From contig NW_022985451.1 of NCBI RefSeq assembly GCF_010093595.1, forward strand, positions 691,956-755,955: a stretch of DNA of 64,000 nucleotides, read 5' to 3'. Shown here piece after piece: positions 1 to 10,111 of the stretch. Below the pieces are notes generated by a model. It ran no database searches. It saw only the letters and a list, made by a program, of their open reading frames with translations, and had not been told where the DNA came from. Numbering within the stretch: position 1 is the first letter of the stretch; every line of letters begins with the position of its first letter. The translations under genes were made by a program, and so were the position numbers. The DNA is from Mytilinidion resinicola. Its lineage: Eukaryota; Ascomycota; Dothideomycetes; Mytilinidiales; Mytilinidiaceae.

Positions 1-171
1 GACAATGCTGACTGCTCGATTAGAGGTGGGATTGTGAGTCTCGGTGCTACTCTAGACTACGCAAGTCTCACAATCAACAGAAAGCTCGAGATAGGACCCC
101 AGTCAAGGATTCATAGATCATTTCAAATCGTCTTTATCATTCATTGCTCTTGTCTACGAATCACCCTATCT
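1..171. other. window edge, no gene seen
   Basis: Short stretch beyond the stop codon of the minus-strand dehydrogenase. It probably contains that gene's 3' untranslated region. No open frame here resembles a protein. Confidence 0.4.
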
Positions 172-1334
172 CTAGATCGGGACAGTCAACGGATTCATGA
201 CACTTGCTCCTCCATCAACCACCAGATTTGCCCCGGTGATATAACTACTGAAGCCACTAGCCAAGAACCCAGCCACCCTTCCCACCTCTTGTGGAAGACC
301 CGCGCGTTCAAGTCCTACAATAGCCTTCTGCGCTTCGGGACCCTGTAAGCTCGACGGTGGCAGCTGAGAGCTCATGCCACGCATATCGAATCCCTTAAGA
401 TCAACGCCAATATCAATCTGACCAGGCGAGATACAATTTATCCGTATGCCGCTTCCCTTCAGCACCGAAACACCAGCCCGTACAACCCCCAAAGCGGCGT
501 GAGAGGACATGGTGAAGCATGGCCCCCAACAACCGCCGTATGTGCTTGCAACAGAGCCAACTACTATGATGCTGCCGTACGCTTGGTCCTTAGGTGCAGC
601 GTTGGGATAGCTGCCCTTCGGAGTTGTCTTGGCCATTGCCGGAGGCGCATATTTGAGGGCGAAGAAGGGGGCCATGGAGTTTGCTTCAAAGCATTTTCGG
701 AGGTCTGATGGGGAGGTCTCGGCGATAGAAGGAGGGCCCAGAAGACCAGAGGATGTAACCCATACGTCGAGCCTAATTGCGATACGTTAGTCTTGGATGC
801 TACAGCAGGTTCATGTCATGTACCGTCCCCAGGAGTTCAGCACATCGTCGATCAAGCCCAGTGTATTCTCTTCGCTGGTGATCTTATATGGGTATCCAAT
901 GACCTTTGTATTCGGGTATGCCTTATTCACTTCTGCTGCCAATTGAGCGTATGGTTCGTCGGGAGTTGAAGAGCAGGCGTAGATGCAGGCGGCACCGTGT
1001 GCTAGTAGTTTAATGGTCAGAGCATAGACTTCAAATTGGACAACCTTTTTAGAGTATTCCCAGTCATACCTGCAAGCTCAGTGACGATTGCCTTTCCAAC
1101 TGGTTGCGTTGCGCCTGTGACTACACAAACAAACCCATACTATACACCAGAAATGATCAGTCCACTTGCGCAGAGCCTCTCCCAGAGATATTGCCATATA
1201 AGGGATTCTAGCTCTTAGAACATAGAAAACGAGTGACCTACAAGTTTTCCATCAGCCCTGTACGGCGAGAAGTGCTCCGAGTTCATGTTCTCTTTCCCTT
1301 CAATGGCAATGCCGCCGCCGTGTACATTATCCAT
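172..1334 (-). CDS. short-chain dehydrogenase/reductase-like protein with altered catalytic residues
   Basis: Four exons: 1334-1242, 1139-1070, 1001-824 and 772-172, giving 313 aa. After a short N-terminal leader the protein has the cofactor motif TGATQPVG (about residues 38-45), then LDVWVTSSG (the NAG-like region), a VGSVAST segment and CISPG near the C-terminus, all in the usual SDR order, and it ends with a typical SITGANLVVDGG-like stretch. The expected YxxxK is replaced: by alignment the Tyr position is Thr and the Lys position is His (TMSSHAA). The Rossmann fold is therefore clear, but ordinary SDR chemistry is doubtful. Substrate unknown. Introns have GTAGGT, GTATGA and GTACAT donors. 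It could be a non-catalytic SDR or one with a relocated catalytic residue. Confidence 0.85.
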
Positions 1335-1698
1335 AGTCACTTATCGGGCAACGCGATTCTAACAACCAAAAGCTAACGAGGCCAACACGATCGGTCATGT
1401 TGGGATTCTTCGCGATCTGCAGGTCGCCGAGGTGCAGATGACCCTTCATTCCGGCAGCGTGGTGAAGTCCACGGGGCGCGGAGATGCATGACGACAAAAG
1501 CAAGCGGCTTATCGCTCTTATCGGAATGCGGGGAGTGGTGTCTTGAGGGTGGCCCTCTCAATTTTGGCAAGCATAGGATCTCCGAGGCTTTGGCAGGGGA
1601 GGTTTGACAGTTTGCTCGATGGACACGTTGTTCAGAGTTGAGAGGCTGGAAAAGAATGCTCGGAATACAACTAGCTAAAGAAGGATCCAAGGCGACAT
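1335..1698. other. intergenic, no gene seen
   Basis: Lies between the start of the dehydrogenase and the stop of YOS9, both on the minus strand. It should hold the dehydrogenase promoter and the YOS9 3' end. Open frames on both strands are short and unlike proteins. Confidence 0.4.
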
Positions 1699-3343
1699 CT
1701 ACAACTCATCCTTGTAGACTTCTTCACTCCCCGCGTTCTCTTCTTCCTTCGCCTCTTCCCGCTCTGCTTCTTCGCCATGTTGCTGGCCCTTATTTGAATT
1801 GTGCGAGTGAGAGCCCTGTTCATCTTCATCTTCTGCCTCGATAATGCCTCGGTATTCTCTTCCACGTGGCGTATCCACTAGTTCAAGCCTCCATCCCTTT
1901 TTGCCTGCCAGTTTCTGCAAATTCCTCTTCATCTTTTCCACATCCTTGGGATCATTGATGTTGAGCTTCTTCAGCTCCTTTTCGGTCATCGTCTTCCCAT
2001 CACTGCTGGCAACCGTGCCAATGTAGATGTCCTTGCCACCTCCAGCGACAACCGACTTTTCAATGACCTTTCCTTCTGAGCCAACTAGTCTTTTGCCGCC
2101 AACTTCGATACCACCAATGGTGGGGCGAGGTTGCCTTTCAGGGTCCTTGGTTTCTTGCTCTCTAGCTAATGCCATCAATTCCTCGGCGGCATGGAGATCA
2201 GCTGAAATTGTACTCCACGCCGCGATATCTTCGGTAGCGATGACGGGCTGGCATTTAATAGCATTGGGCCGATTATCCTGTGGCGGAAGAAACGCAACGT
2301 CGTTGCAGAGCTTGGGCGTATAGATGACCATCAAATAAGAGCAGGTTGCAATTTCCTTGATCATGCCGATGCGGTCGGCAGACCCCTGGTTACAATGGAA
2401 CTACGATCGATTAGCCACATATCATGAGAAAGCGAATAGATATACTCACCTGCACTTCAATCTTGCGCTCCTTGCCAGTGAGATCACACTCCGTCCCACC
2501 GCCGAGTCTCTGCACCATATACCTGGTGCTGCCCTTAGTCTCTAGCTTCGCCAGCTCCATAGTTTTCTTCCCATCATCTGGCTCTGCATCCAACGTCTTT
2601 CTAGAGCTTTTGCTCTCGCCACTGGTCTCGTCCACCCCCTTCTTCCCACCCCTCCCCTTACCCTTCGCGCCTGGAAATTTCCCTAAGACGAAGCTCTTGA
2701 CATCCGGATCTTCCACCGGCGGATAGATAGGCACGCCTTTACTCGGCGGCAGCGAATGAAACTGCTTAACCTCATCCTTATAGCAAAAGCTGTAGCTCCA
2801 CCAGCCACTAAGGAAGTAAATGCAGTTCCCCTGCATCCCCTCAAGCAGCTCCCACCCACGATCCGTCGCGCGCATCAACTCTTTCTCCTCTTCATCTTTG
2901 ACCTGCTCTGGAGTGGCCGTTGTGTTCTGCTCCGGCGGCTCCACCACGGGTATGCTGCACAAGTAGCGCTGGCCATCTAACACTACGGCCTCGTACGTTT
3001 CCTCGCCACCGTTGAACTCATGATTGCCCTCATTATGCGAGTTTCCGGTCGGCCGCTGGCCGGTAGATAGTCCCTGCGTCTCTTGCGAATCCGGGGCTGC
3101 GGAGGGAGATTGGCGCGAGGCAGCGTGCGCGAGGCGCGATGATGCGAACTCTTCTGTTACGAAGGAATCGGGGAAGACGACTTCATACTACAAAGAGGTG
3201 AGGATCAGGTATTGGTACTTTGAGAGGGAGTGCGTGGGCAAACAAACCTGCGGAAAAGCCAAGAGGTCGTCAAAGACGCTGAAGGCGTGCGGAGAGGCGA
3301 GGACGAGTCGTAGGAACGCGGGGAGCGCCCAAAAGCCCTTCAT
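1699..3343 (-). CDS. YOS9: YOS9 / OS-9-like ER lectin of ERAD
   Basis: Three exons: 3343-3248, 3187-2450 and 2400-1699, giving 511 aa. A hydrophobic N-terminus (MKGFWALPAFLRLVLAS) is a signal peptide. The MRH (mannose-6-phosphate receptor homology) domain runs from about residue 145 to 330: it carries the double tryptophan GWWSYSFCY, a charged linker, then CNQGSADRIG and paired cysteines in CSYLMVIYTPKLC. The acidic C-terminus ends in KDEL, an ER retrieval signal. Family knowledge: Yos9 reads trimmed N-glycans on misfolded luminal proteins and passes them to the Hrd1/Hrd3 ubiquitin ligase. The second intron splits the MRH domain. The low-complexity Lys/Gly-rich insert inside the domain (about residues 195-265) is longer than in the core fold and probably a surface loop. 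Confidence 0.93.
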
Positions 3344-3777
3344 TGCTATCGCATTGAGTATTGGGAAATAGGATAAACGACAGAAAACTGTAGAGGCGGT
3401 GTTGGTGGATTGCGCAGCTGGTGGCAGGGTCTTTGGAGACAGATGTCAAATCCGCAAGCAAGCTGTCAAGAGCGATGGCCATGTGCAAGGGTATATAAGC
3501 ATTCTTGGAATTCACCGCCTAACAATCAGTTTCCAGATATCTGATAGATGAGAATCGAGCTGTTACACATTCATTCGTAATTTCTTGATAAAATATCAGG
3601 GTCGAAGCCCTATATCCACCGTCAAAGCTACTTTCAATTCGCTGGAGGCGTGAACTAGAGAGACATCTCGAATCTTGTATCTGAACTAAATCGGATTCAC
3701 TATAAAAGGCCACGATGTGAGAACGTGATCAGGTACGGGTATCTCAGCCTTCAACATCCTAGGACAACCTCAGCATC
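3344..3777. other. intergenic, no gene seen
   Basis: Upstream region of YOS9 and downstream region of JAC1. A TATATAAG sequence near 3492 could be a TATA element for YOS9, but this is only a sequence match. No coding region supported. Confidence 0.35.
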
Positions 3778-4524
3778 TCAATGTGCCAGCACAATAGGCT
3801 TGCCCTTCTCCCAGCCATCCAAACTCTCTTTAATATTGACCCAATACCTCAACCGCACCGCCTCACTCTTCGCCAACTCAACGTCGTCTTTCTCAAACGC
3901 GGCCTCTAGCACCTTTGCGCTATTCTGGATCCTAGCATCGTTTTCTTCCTTCATCTCTACCAGCTCCGCTTCGTCCTCAGCATCCTCGATCCGCTCTCGA
4001 GTATCCAGAACCTCCAGCAACAGCTCCGAATCCTCGACCTTTGCTGTCTCGTCCTCGTGGATATCAATTCCTTTCAACGAGAGTAGGTATTGCGCACGGA
4101 GCAGGGGCGACTGCAGCGTCTTGTAGGCTTCATTGATGCGCGCGGATAGCGCTTGCGCCTTGTTCTTGTCCTCCGCTGGGTGCAAATCAGGATGCGCACG
4201 CGCTTGCAGTTGCAGGAATTCCTTGCGTAGTGACGGTAGGTCGACTGAGAAGCGTCCGTGTGGTGGCGGGCCGGAGGGTAGGGATTGCGGAAAGAGGTGG
4301 TAGTGGGTATGCGATTTCAAAGGCTCTTCTCTTAGATTGTGCAGATTCGTCGTGAAGGTTCTTCGGCGTGAAAAGGGCAGTGGTGTGGAAGTTTGCGAGC
4401 TATGGCAGTTGCCTGAGAGGACGCAGAGTCCTGCTACTCGGGAAGCCGGCCGTGATGCGAGGGACGAGTCTGACGCGACAGCTGCTCGTAGCCATGAAAG
4501 TGTCGCTGGAGAGATGGAGCGCAT
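3778..4524 (-). CDS. JAC1: mitochondrial J-type co-chaperone HscB/Jac1
   Basis: Single exon. The start at 4524 is chosen because the residues that follow (MRSISPATLSWLRAAV) form a good mitochondrial targeting sequence, rich in Arg, Ser and Ala. An ATG at 4614 is also in frame and would add 30 aa. The J domain carries the HPD signature (ARAHPDLHP), followed by helix-III residues (INEAYKTL). After it comes the HSCB C-terminal oligomerisation domain with the typical ELLLEVLDTRERIEDAED helix and a three-helix bundle to the end. Family knowledge: Jac1 recruits the Hsp70 Ssq1 to the scaffold Isu1 for iron-sulfur cluster transfer. Length (248 aa) is normal for a fungal Jac1. Confidence 0.92.
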   Translation of the reverse strand: MRSISPATLSWLRAAVASDSSLASRPASRVAGLCVLSGNCHSSQTSTPLPFSRRRTFTTNLHNLREEPLKSHTHYHLFPQSLPSGPPPHGRFSVDLPSLRKEFLQLQARAHPDLHPAEDKNKAQALSARINEAYKTLQSPLLRAQYLLSLKGIDIHEDETAKVEDSELLLEVLDTRERIEDAEDEAELVEMKEENDARIQNSAKVLEAAFEKDDVELAKSEAVRLRYWVNIKESLDGWEKGKPIVLAH

Positions 4525-4614
4525 TGTTTCTAAGGTCCTGGAGGTTTTCGAAGACTGTGGTATTAGGAGAGTGGGGAATGACGGAGGATCGAAGAAAATG
4601 TGAAGCGCGGACAT

Positions 4615-5393
4615 CGCGGAGACCGATGTCGCCGCCACTTTGACGAATGGATATGATTACATCATCGGCACGTGACATATGACCTAGAAAGACAGTTGTG
4701 AGGTCTGCCAATTGGTATTTCTTGACGTCTACCTTGTAAACGTTACCACCAAAATGCTATGTTTCTACGGAGCATCTTTAACAGCACCATGCGCTTCGAA
4801 AGGTCACAACGCTTTATAGCCGCTGGAATCTACGTATCGTTCATGACTGCCCTTTTTTGTTCTTGAGTAATTGAAGTACCCGCCTAATAGCCTCAGCTAG
4901 TAGAGTGATGTGATTTAACAGTGTCTGATACTCGCACTGCCATCCGTGCTATGCTTTCATCCTCCTTCAAAGGTGGATAGGGTGCCTAAACGGTTTAGCC
5001 TTGCACCCTTGCCCGCAGAATCATTCAAATGTATACCGAGAATGAACAATACAGACTTTGATTCATAGTCTAAAAGACCCAAGCGGATATTACAGGCGGA
5101 GATACCGGCGGCGGTCTGGCTGATACCTTGAAGCGCAGTCAACCTCTGCGGCTAATTCTACGGACCCAAAGCTCATGCAGCACTAAGATAAGATTACAAT
5201 CGTTACCGAAAACAATAAATCTAAAGACGATGAAGTCACCATGTGGATGTGAGTTTCAAACGAGATCATAGGCGTACCGTCGTGAGCTTGTGCGAACTCA
5301 TTTGTGGCTGCTTGAGGTTCCTCAATGAACTCCCGAAATCCGACCTGACTGACCTGATACCTTACGGCGCTACCCTCTACTACGTGACAAGGC
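4615..5393. other. intergenic, no gene seen
   Basis: Lies between the 5' end of JAC1 and the stop of the next minus-strand gene. It is expected to carry the JAC1 promoter. Nothing coding or repeated recognised. Confidence 0.4.
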
Positions 5394-6738
5394 TCATGAT
5401 CCACGATTGTTGGCATCCTGGACCCTCTTCTCAAAATCGTGGAGCAAATCTTCCATGACCGCCAGCTCTTTTTTGAGATCCTTGTTGAGCTCGGTCATGT
5501 TCTGGTGCATATGCTTGCCCGGAATAATCGTTGTAATATTTTCATCCTCCCTAACTCTTTGCCAAGAATTCCGCAGGTATTTTGCGGTGTATTCTGGGCT
5601 ATGTAGTGCGGGATTCGAGAGGTGTTCTTGGTGCGGTAGCCACTCCTGGGGCCAGGCTTGCAGCTGTCGAATATTTCGCTTTAGATTGGCCATTAACCAG
5701 TCGAGCTTGCTTATTTCCATGTAGAGGTGACGGTGAAGAGCTTCCAACACTCTAAGCTGTCGAGCTTTCGTTTCCTTCACTTCCGATTCCCCCTTTTCTG
5801 CGTAATATATATGTTCTTTCTTTGCAATTTCGAGCCACAGGTACTCGGTCTCAACGACTAACTCCTTTTTCATTTGCTCGAGTGTTTCGATACAATCTCG
5901 AAGCTCGCTTTCGGACCCTTCCCAGGAATAGTCTATGAAAGGTTCGGCTGTTTCGCTGATTCTGATGGCTTGGAAAAAAGGGGCGCTGCCTGGGCCAAAG
6001 ACTTGAGCGCGTGAATGAGTGCGTGGCACAGATGGTCCGGTTTCTTCTGAACTTCGCGGGTCAATTATCGGCATCGCAATGCTAGGTGTCGGCTGTTCAC
6101 CTGGCAATTGACGCTGAAATGCAACTGCTCTTTCTATCTTTGCCCTTAATGCCGGCATTTCTCGCTTTTCTAGTGCGTCCGTCCACTCCTTTCCAAAATA
6201 TGGCGAGCTCAACCACCACGCCGAATGGCCCCCAATCATGGCCAAGCTAGCATAACGTCTCCAGCCCGTGACATTTAGAAAAGGGCGTTTGAAAGTGGCG
6301 ACCAGGAGTCCAGCCATGACCCCTCCCATGACCAAGTCGTCTGCACTCTTCTTTCCACTGCTTTCCCACATCGGAGGCCGGATAGGCTCGATTCCTGCCC
6401 TCACTAGCGTGGGCCGAACAAACATTTCCTCATTTGTGCGCTGGATGGCGGGACATATAACAATGGCTGGCAGGGCCAAGGAGCCAATATTCCTCAGATA
6501 GTGGCCTGGTAATGCTTTCCGCCGCAGTAGTTGAAATCCAGAAAGAACAGCGGCACCTGCGAAACTAAATATAGGCGGGCCGACTGTGATAAATCTATCT
6601 GCGAAATAAGGATCTGGTTCCCTTGGTGAGATGGGATGTTGCCCTTCGCCTGCTATGATTTAGCCGCGATTCACGGTTTGTTTCCTGAGGGAGTGGACTC
6701 TTTCTGTACCTACCTAGCGGTGCGAACAGGCGCGTCAT
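5394..6738 (-). CDS. hypothetical membrane protein with C-terminal coiled coil
   Basis: Two exons: 6738-6714 (only 25 nt, MTRLFAPL) and 6652-5394, giving 427 aa. The short first exon is inferred from a GTAGGT donor and an ATAG acceptor that keep the frame. The first 150 residues hold about four hydrophobic stretches (around residues 27-45, 54-70, 100-118 and 128-145). The rest is soluble and strongly helical, rich in Lys/Glu with Trp/Tyr (KKELVVETEYLWLEIAKKEH and onward), so probably coiled coil. Not recognised. The arrangement of membrane helices followed by a coiled coil would suit an organelle-membrane organiser, but this is a guess. Confidence 0.7.
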
Positions 6739-7284
6739 CGTGAGCAACGACGCGTCAAAGAATAATTTGCGTGTCTGGGATATTGAACGGCAGGAATCTG
6801 GCCATTTAAGCGCAATTGAGGAGGTCTGGCGGGTAGAGTAAGAGACGAAATGCTAGATTTAGGAGGCGATGTTGAGAATGAATGTTGCACCGCAGCGGCT
6901 GGGATCGCTTCTTGACATCGGGGACGCGTAAATTGATAATAATGCGCAAGTCCATTCACAAATGTAGAGCACCTGCTCTTGCCAGCTATCAACTGTGTCA
7001 TATCCCTCCTCTTGCGGTATAATTGCGGCCCTGGTTCTTCGGTCTTGAATGCACATCAATTTATGGAGAGCATTCATGTCCAATTGAGCGTGTTTGAACC
7101 CTGAAGAGCTATAATGACCCGTGCTGATTTTGCATAACTTAATTTTATGTACACCATACGTGGTGGGCAGTCTACGCGGTCCCGATCCGCTCCATGGGTG
7201 ACATCACTTCCACATCAACACCAAAACCACCCCCTTCTCTCTACCTTCACACCTTCAAAGTCTACCACACTACGAACAAATAAA
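6739..7284. other. intergenic, divergent promoter region
   Basis: Separates the minus-strand membrane protein gene from the plus-strand gene at 7285. The two are head to head, so both promoters must lie here. Just before 7285 the plus strand is rich in CCA/CTAC, as is common in fungal leaders. No ORF supported. Confidence 0.4.
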
Positions 7285-8222
7285 ATGAACTTCCCAAGAA
7301 GCATGCTTACCCCTACTCCCACCGTCCCTGCGCCCATTGAAGCGCCCGTCTTACCCTGGAACCCCACACCTAGTGACACTATCCTTGTTCGCTCGTACCT
7401 TGTCCACCTCAAGCTCCCCACCGAACTCGCCCTCACCATCATCGATTACGCCCAGTACTATCCCATTGTGCACAGTCGCAGAGATGAGGAGCTCAAAGTC
7501 ATAGCGAGTAACTACAAGGGGAACAGTGCAGCGGCACTGTGCGTGGTGTCAGAACCGATACCAGCAATCCAAGACGGCGAGCGGATCAAGCGTAAGACCG
7601 TGAAATTCAGATTGCGGAGTCATGATCAAGGATGGGGGGGAGATCCTGGGTGTCCAGGTAAGCAAGCCATCATGCTACATCATATTTGCTGCCTTGAAAT
7701 CAAATCCCTCTACCCTACCACTCGTTCCACCACGTAACATATCTCTCTATGACACTCCCATGTACACCAGTTCATCCATCCAGGTTCCTATGCTATTTAC
7801 TAACTCATACCACCTTAGGCACATACAACGGCTCCTACACCTGGTTCGAAGCCAGCATCCTACGCCCCTCCGGCAGCGCAGAAGTCACACCCATTCCGCT
7901 CAACCTGTTCATAAGCCCACGCCCGACAAGCAGCAGCCTGGACCGCTACCATGTCTCCCTCGTTGCACCTCCAAATGCCCCTGACGACCCCGTTTGGCAC
8001 ATTCAACGGAACATGTGCGCCTCGCCGCAAGAACGCACTCACGAAGTGGAGTGGCGAGAAGGCTCGGCTTTCGATCCCTCGCTAGGAAGCGGTGACGGGA
8101 AAGGCTTCTGCGAGACGCTGCAGCCAGGGGACCGGATCGCGATATGGGCGCGAGCGTTGTACCCGGGATGGTTGAACTGTGTGAAGGAGGCCAGCATGGA
8201 GGTCTTATTGGAGATCGATTAG
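7285..8222 (+). CDS. conserved-type fungal protein of unknown function
   Basis: Two exons: 7285-7657 and 7819-8222, giving 258 aa. The 161-nt intron (GTAAGC...TTAG) keeps the frame GDPGCPG|TYNGSYTWFEAS. The N-terminal third is Pro-rich, then comes a hydrophobic helix (LPTELALTIIDYAQYY) resembling the start of an F-box-like or domain-edge helix. The C-terminal part looks like a beta-rich sandwich with repeated aromatic strands (YTWFEASILRP, WHIQRNMCAS, HEVEWREGS, DRIAIWARALYPGW). This Trp-rich pattern is met in fungal proteins of unknown role. No catalytic signature seen. Confidence 0.75.
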
Positions 8223-10111
8223 GAAAGCGACTAACAAATGCCTACGGCCTAGACCGCTATATGAGGCGCTCGATACACACTAAATGGCCGCTAATCCCTC
8301 TTTGCCCCCCTTCTCGGTGTCAATCTCATTGTGTAGCGGAGTCTATAGTGGGTGATATACCCAAGAAGGAAGTCAGTCATTCGAGAATACGAGTACGGAC
8401 CTACTCCTACTGAAGCACCTCATGCCGCGTTGCGCTGCAATTAAATTTAATCCTCGGTCTATCCTACAGCTAACACCGAAGATCCTGCCTCGGACCATTC
8501 TCCTACTCCATGTGACACAAGACACTTTACCTCATTGCACTCAACACGGTTCAGCACAGACCACCTTAAAAGTACCAGACCACTATGTTCAAAGTATTAG
8601 CCTCCTCGGGTCTCCGCTACGGGGGTCGCACTAACTAGATCTACCAAGAAACGCTTACCGGAGAGTCCCACCAACACTATTTGCGTAACATTAACCCTCC
8701 ATTACGCGACTACCTCTGCCCGTCTCACCGTCAACCCGTAAAGACTAGCGGATCCGTAGCTTCCAGATCCTCCTCGCCACCCTTCACTGGCGCGGGCCTT
8801 CAACGTCGCCGCCCAAGCTGGACCGCGGCCGAAACTCAATACTCAAACACGGAACATCGTGCGATGCTACACACGCCAGGAAAAACGGAGCTAAACCCCC
8901 AAACTACTCCCGCAACCCCCCAAAGCAAGAAAATGCACGCAAGAGAGTCAGACAAAAAAGCTGCAGATAACGCACACCATCCCAGCCACCAACACACCAA
9001 TACACACGCCTGGAGCCAGCCTTCCAGCAATCATCCCTGCACCACACTATAAACGAGCGATACCCTTCCTTCAGCCGTCGTCAGAAAACACTCGGAGTAA
9101 CCGCACACCTCTCTAGCCGCCTCGCAGAACCGTGACCGGTGAAACAGAAACCACCCCCCTTGCACCCGCTATGGAGTACTGTAGGGGTTAATCACCGCAC
9201 ACACCCCTGGCAATCATCGCAATCGACCTTCAACTAGGGTTATCACCCGCCGCCACTAGCGCATATTGTATCGCAAATCGCTAAGCCGATCCTTCACTTC
9301 AGCTACTGTTTCTCGTTAGCGGCGAAGCCATCGAATCAGGCAATCTTTTTCTCGCTCCTCGGTAGTTAGGGAGGGTAGTTTTGCTTAGTGAAAGCGCAAA
9401 ATCCGAGCTTCAGCCGCATTATAGGCTGTTATTACTGCATTGCGCCTAGTCTATGCGAAACGCCCCCCTTGCTGGTCTCAGCTGGATTCGGAGGGCCGCG
9501 CGCTAGGCGCGATGGGGGAAAGCAGTAAAGACAAGATCGGAAATAGTAAGCGTGGTATCGATAGGATTCCTCGCTTCTTATGTAAAGCGTTAAGGGTCTA
9601 TTACATCATGGTTTCAGGAAGCCAAGGAAGGGGGGGGGGGGGGGGGGGCAGGACACGTGTGAAGAGTGCAAATCGGTTTGATTTGTACATACATAAATAC
9701 CATTTTGGGGATGCGACTAATTACGAGCGTTTATGAGAATAATTTGGGGGACAGTGGTCTAATAGGGTATCTGGTATGGAAAGCAAAAATGCAGGATCTC
9801 TCCCTGAAGTATCCAAACTAGCCGGCAGCTGGACGCATGCGCTCTCCGCAAGAATGCAAGAAATGAAACACGTTTTGCTCACCCTATGACAAAGGGGAAT
9901 AAGAGATATCGGGGACGTTTGGTGCAAAGCTTGCCCCGCCATATGCCATGACCCGCCAAAACGCCTGTCTGCCAACTAACGCCGTGCGAAATGTGCCATC
10001 CTTATTTACGCCTGTTGTTGAACGCCAGATGGATAGTAAAAGAAATCGCTAAGTGTCATGGCTCCGCTCCAATTTGTGATTTTAATCAATCTTTCGGGTT
10101 GCGGAAATCTC
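8223..10111. other. 1.9-kb gene-free stretch with a 19-G homopolymer
   Basis: No convincing protein in any frame. On the plus strand it is rich in A, C and ACC/CCA words around 8700-9300. A run of 19 G residues occupies 9630-9648. It lies between convergent gene ends (the plus-strand gene ends at 8222, the minus-strand gene ends at 10112), so no promoter is required here. Confidence 0.45.
9630..9648 (+). repeat. poly(G) homopolymer, 19 nt
   Basis: An uninterrupted run of 19 G on the plus strand, followed by CAGGACACG. It could fold as a G-quadruplex, and its true length is uncertain because such runs are hard to sequence. Confidence 0.9.

Noticed and set aside
1373..1690. 105-residue minus-strand open frame between SDR and YOS9
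   Set aside because: Composition-driven and in the YOS9 3' region; no features.
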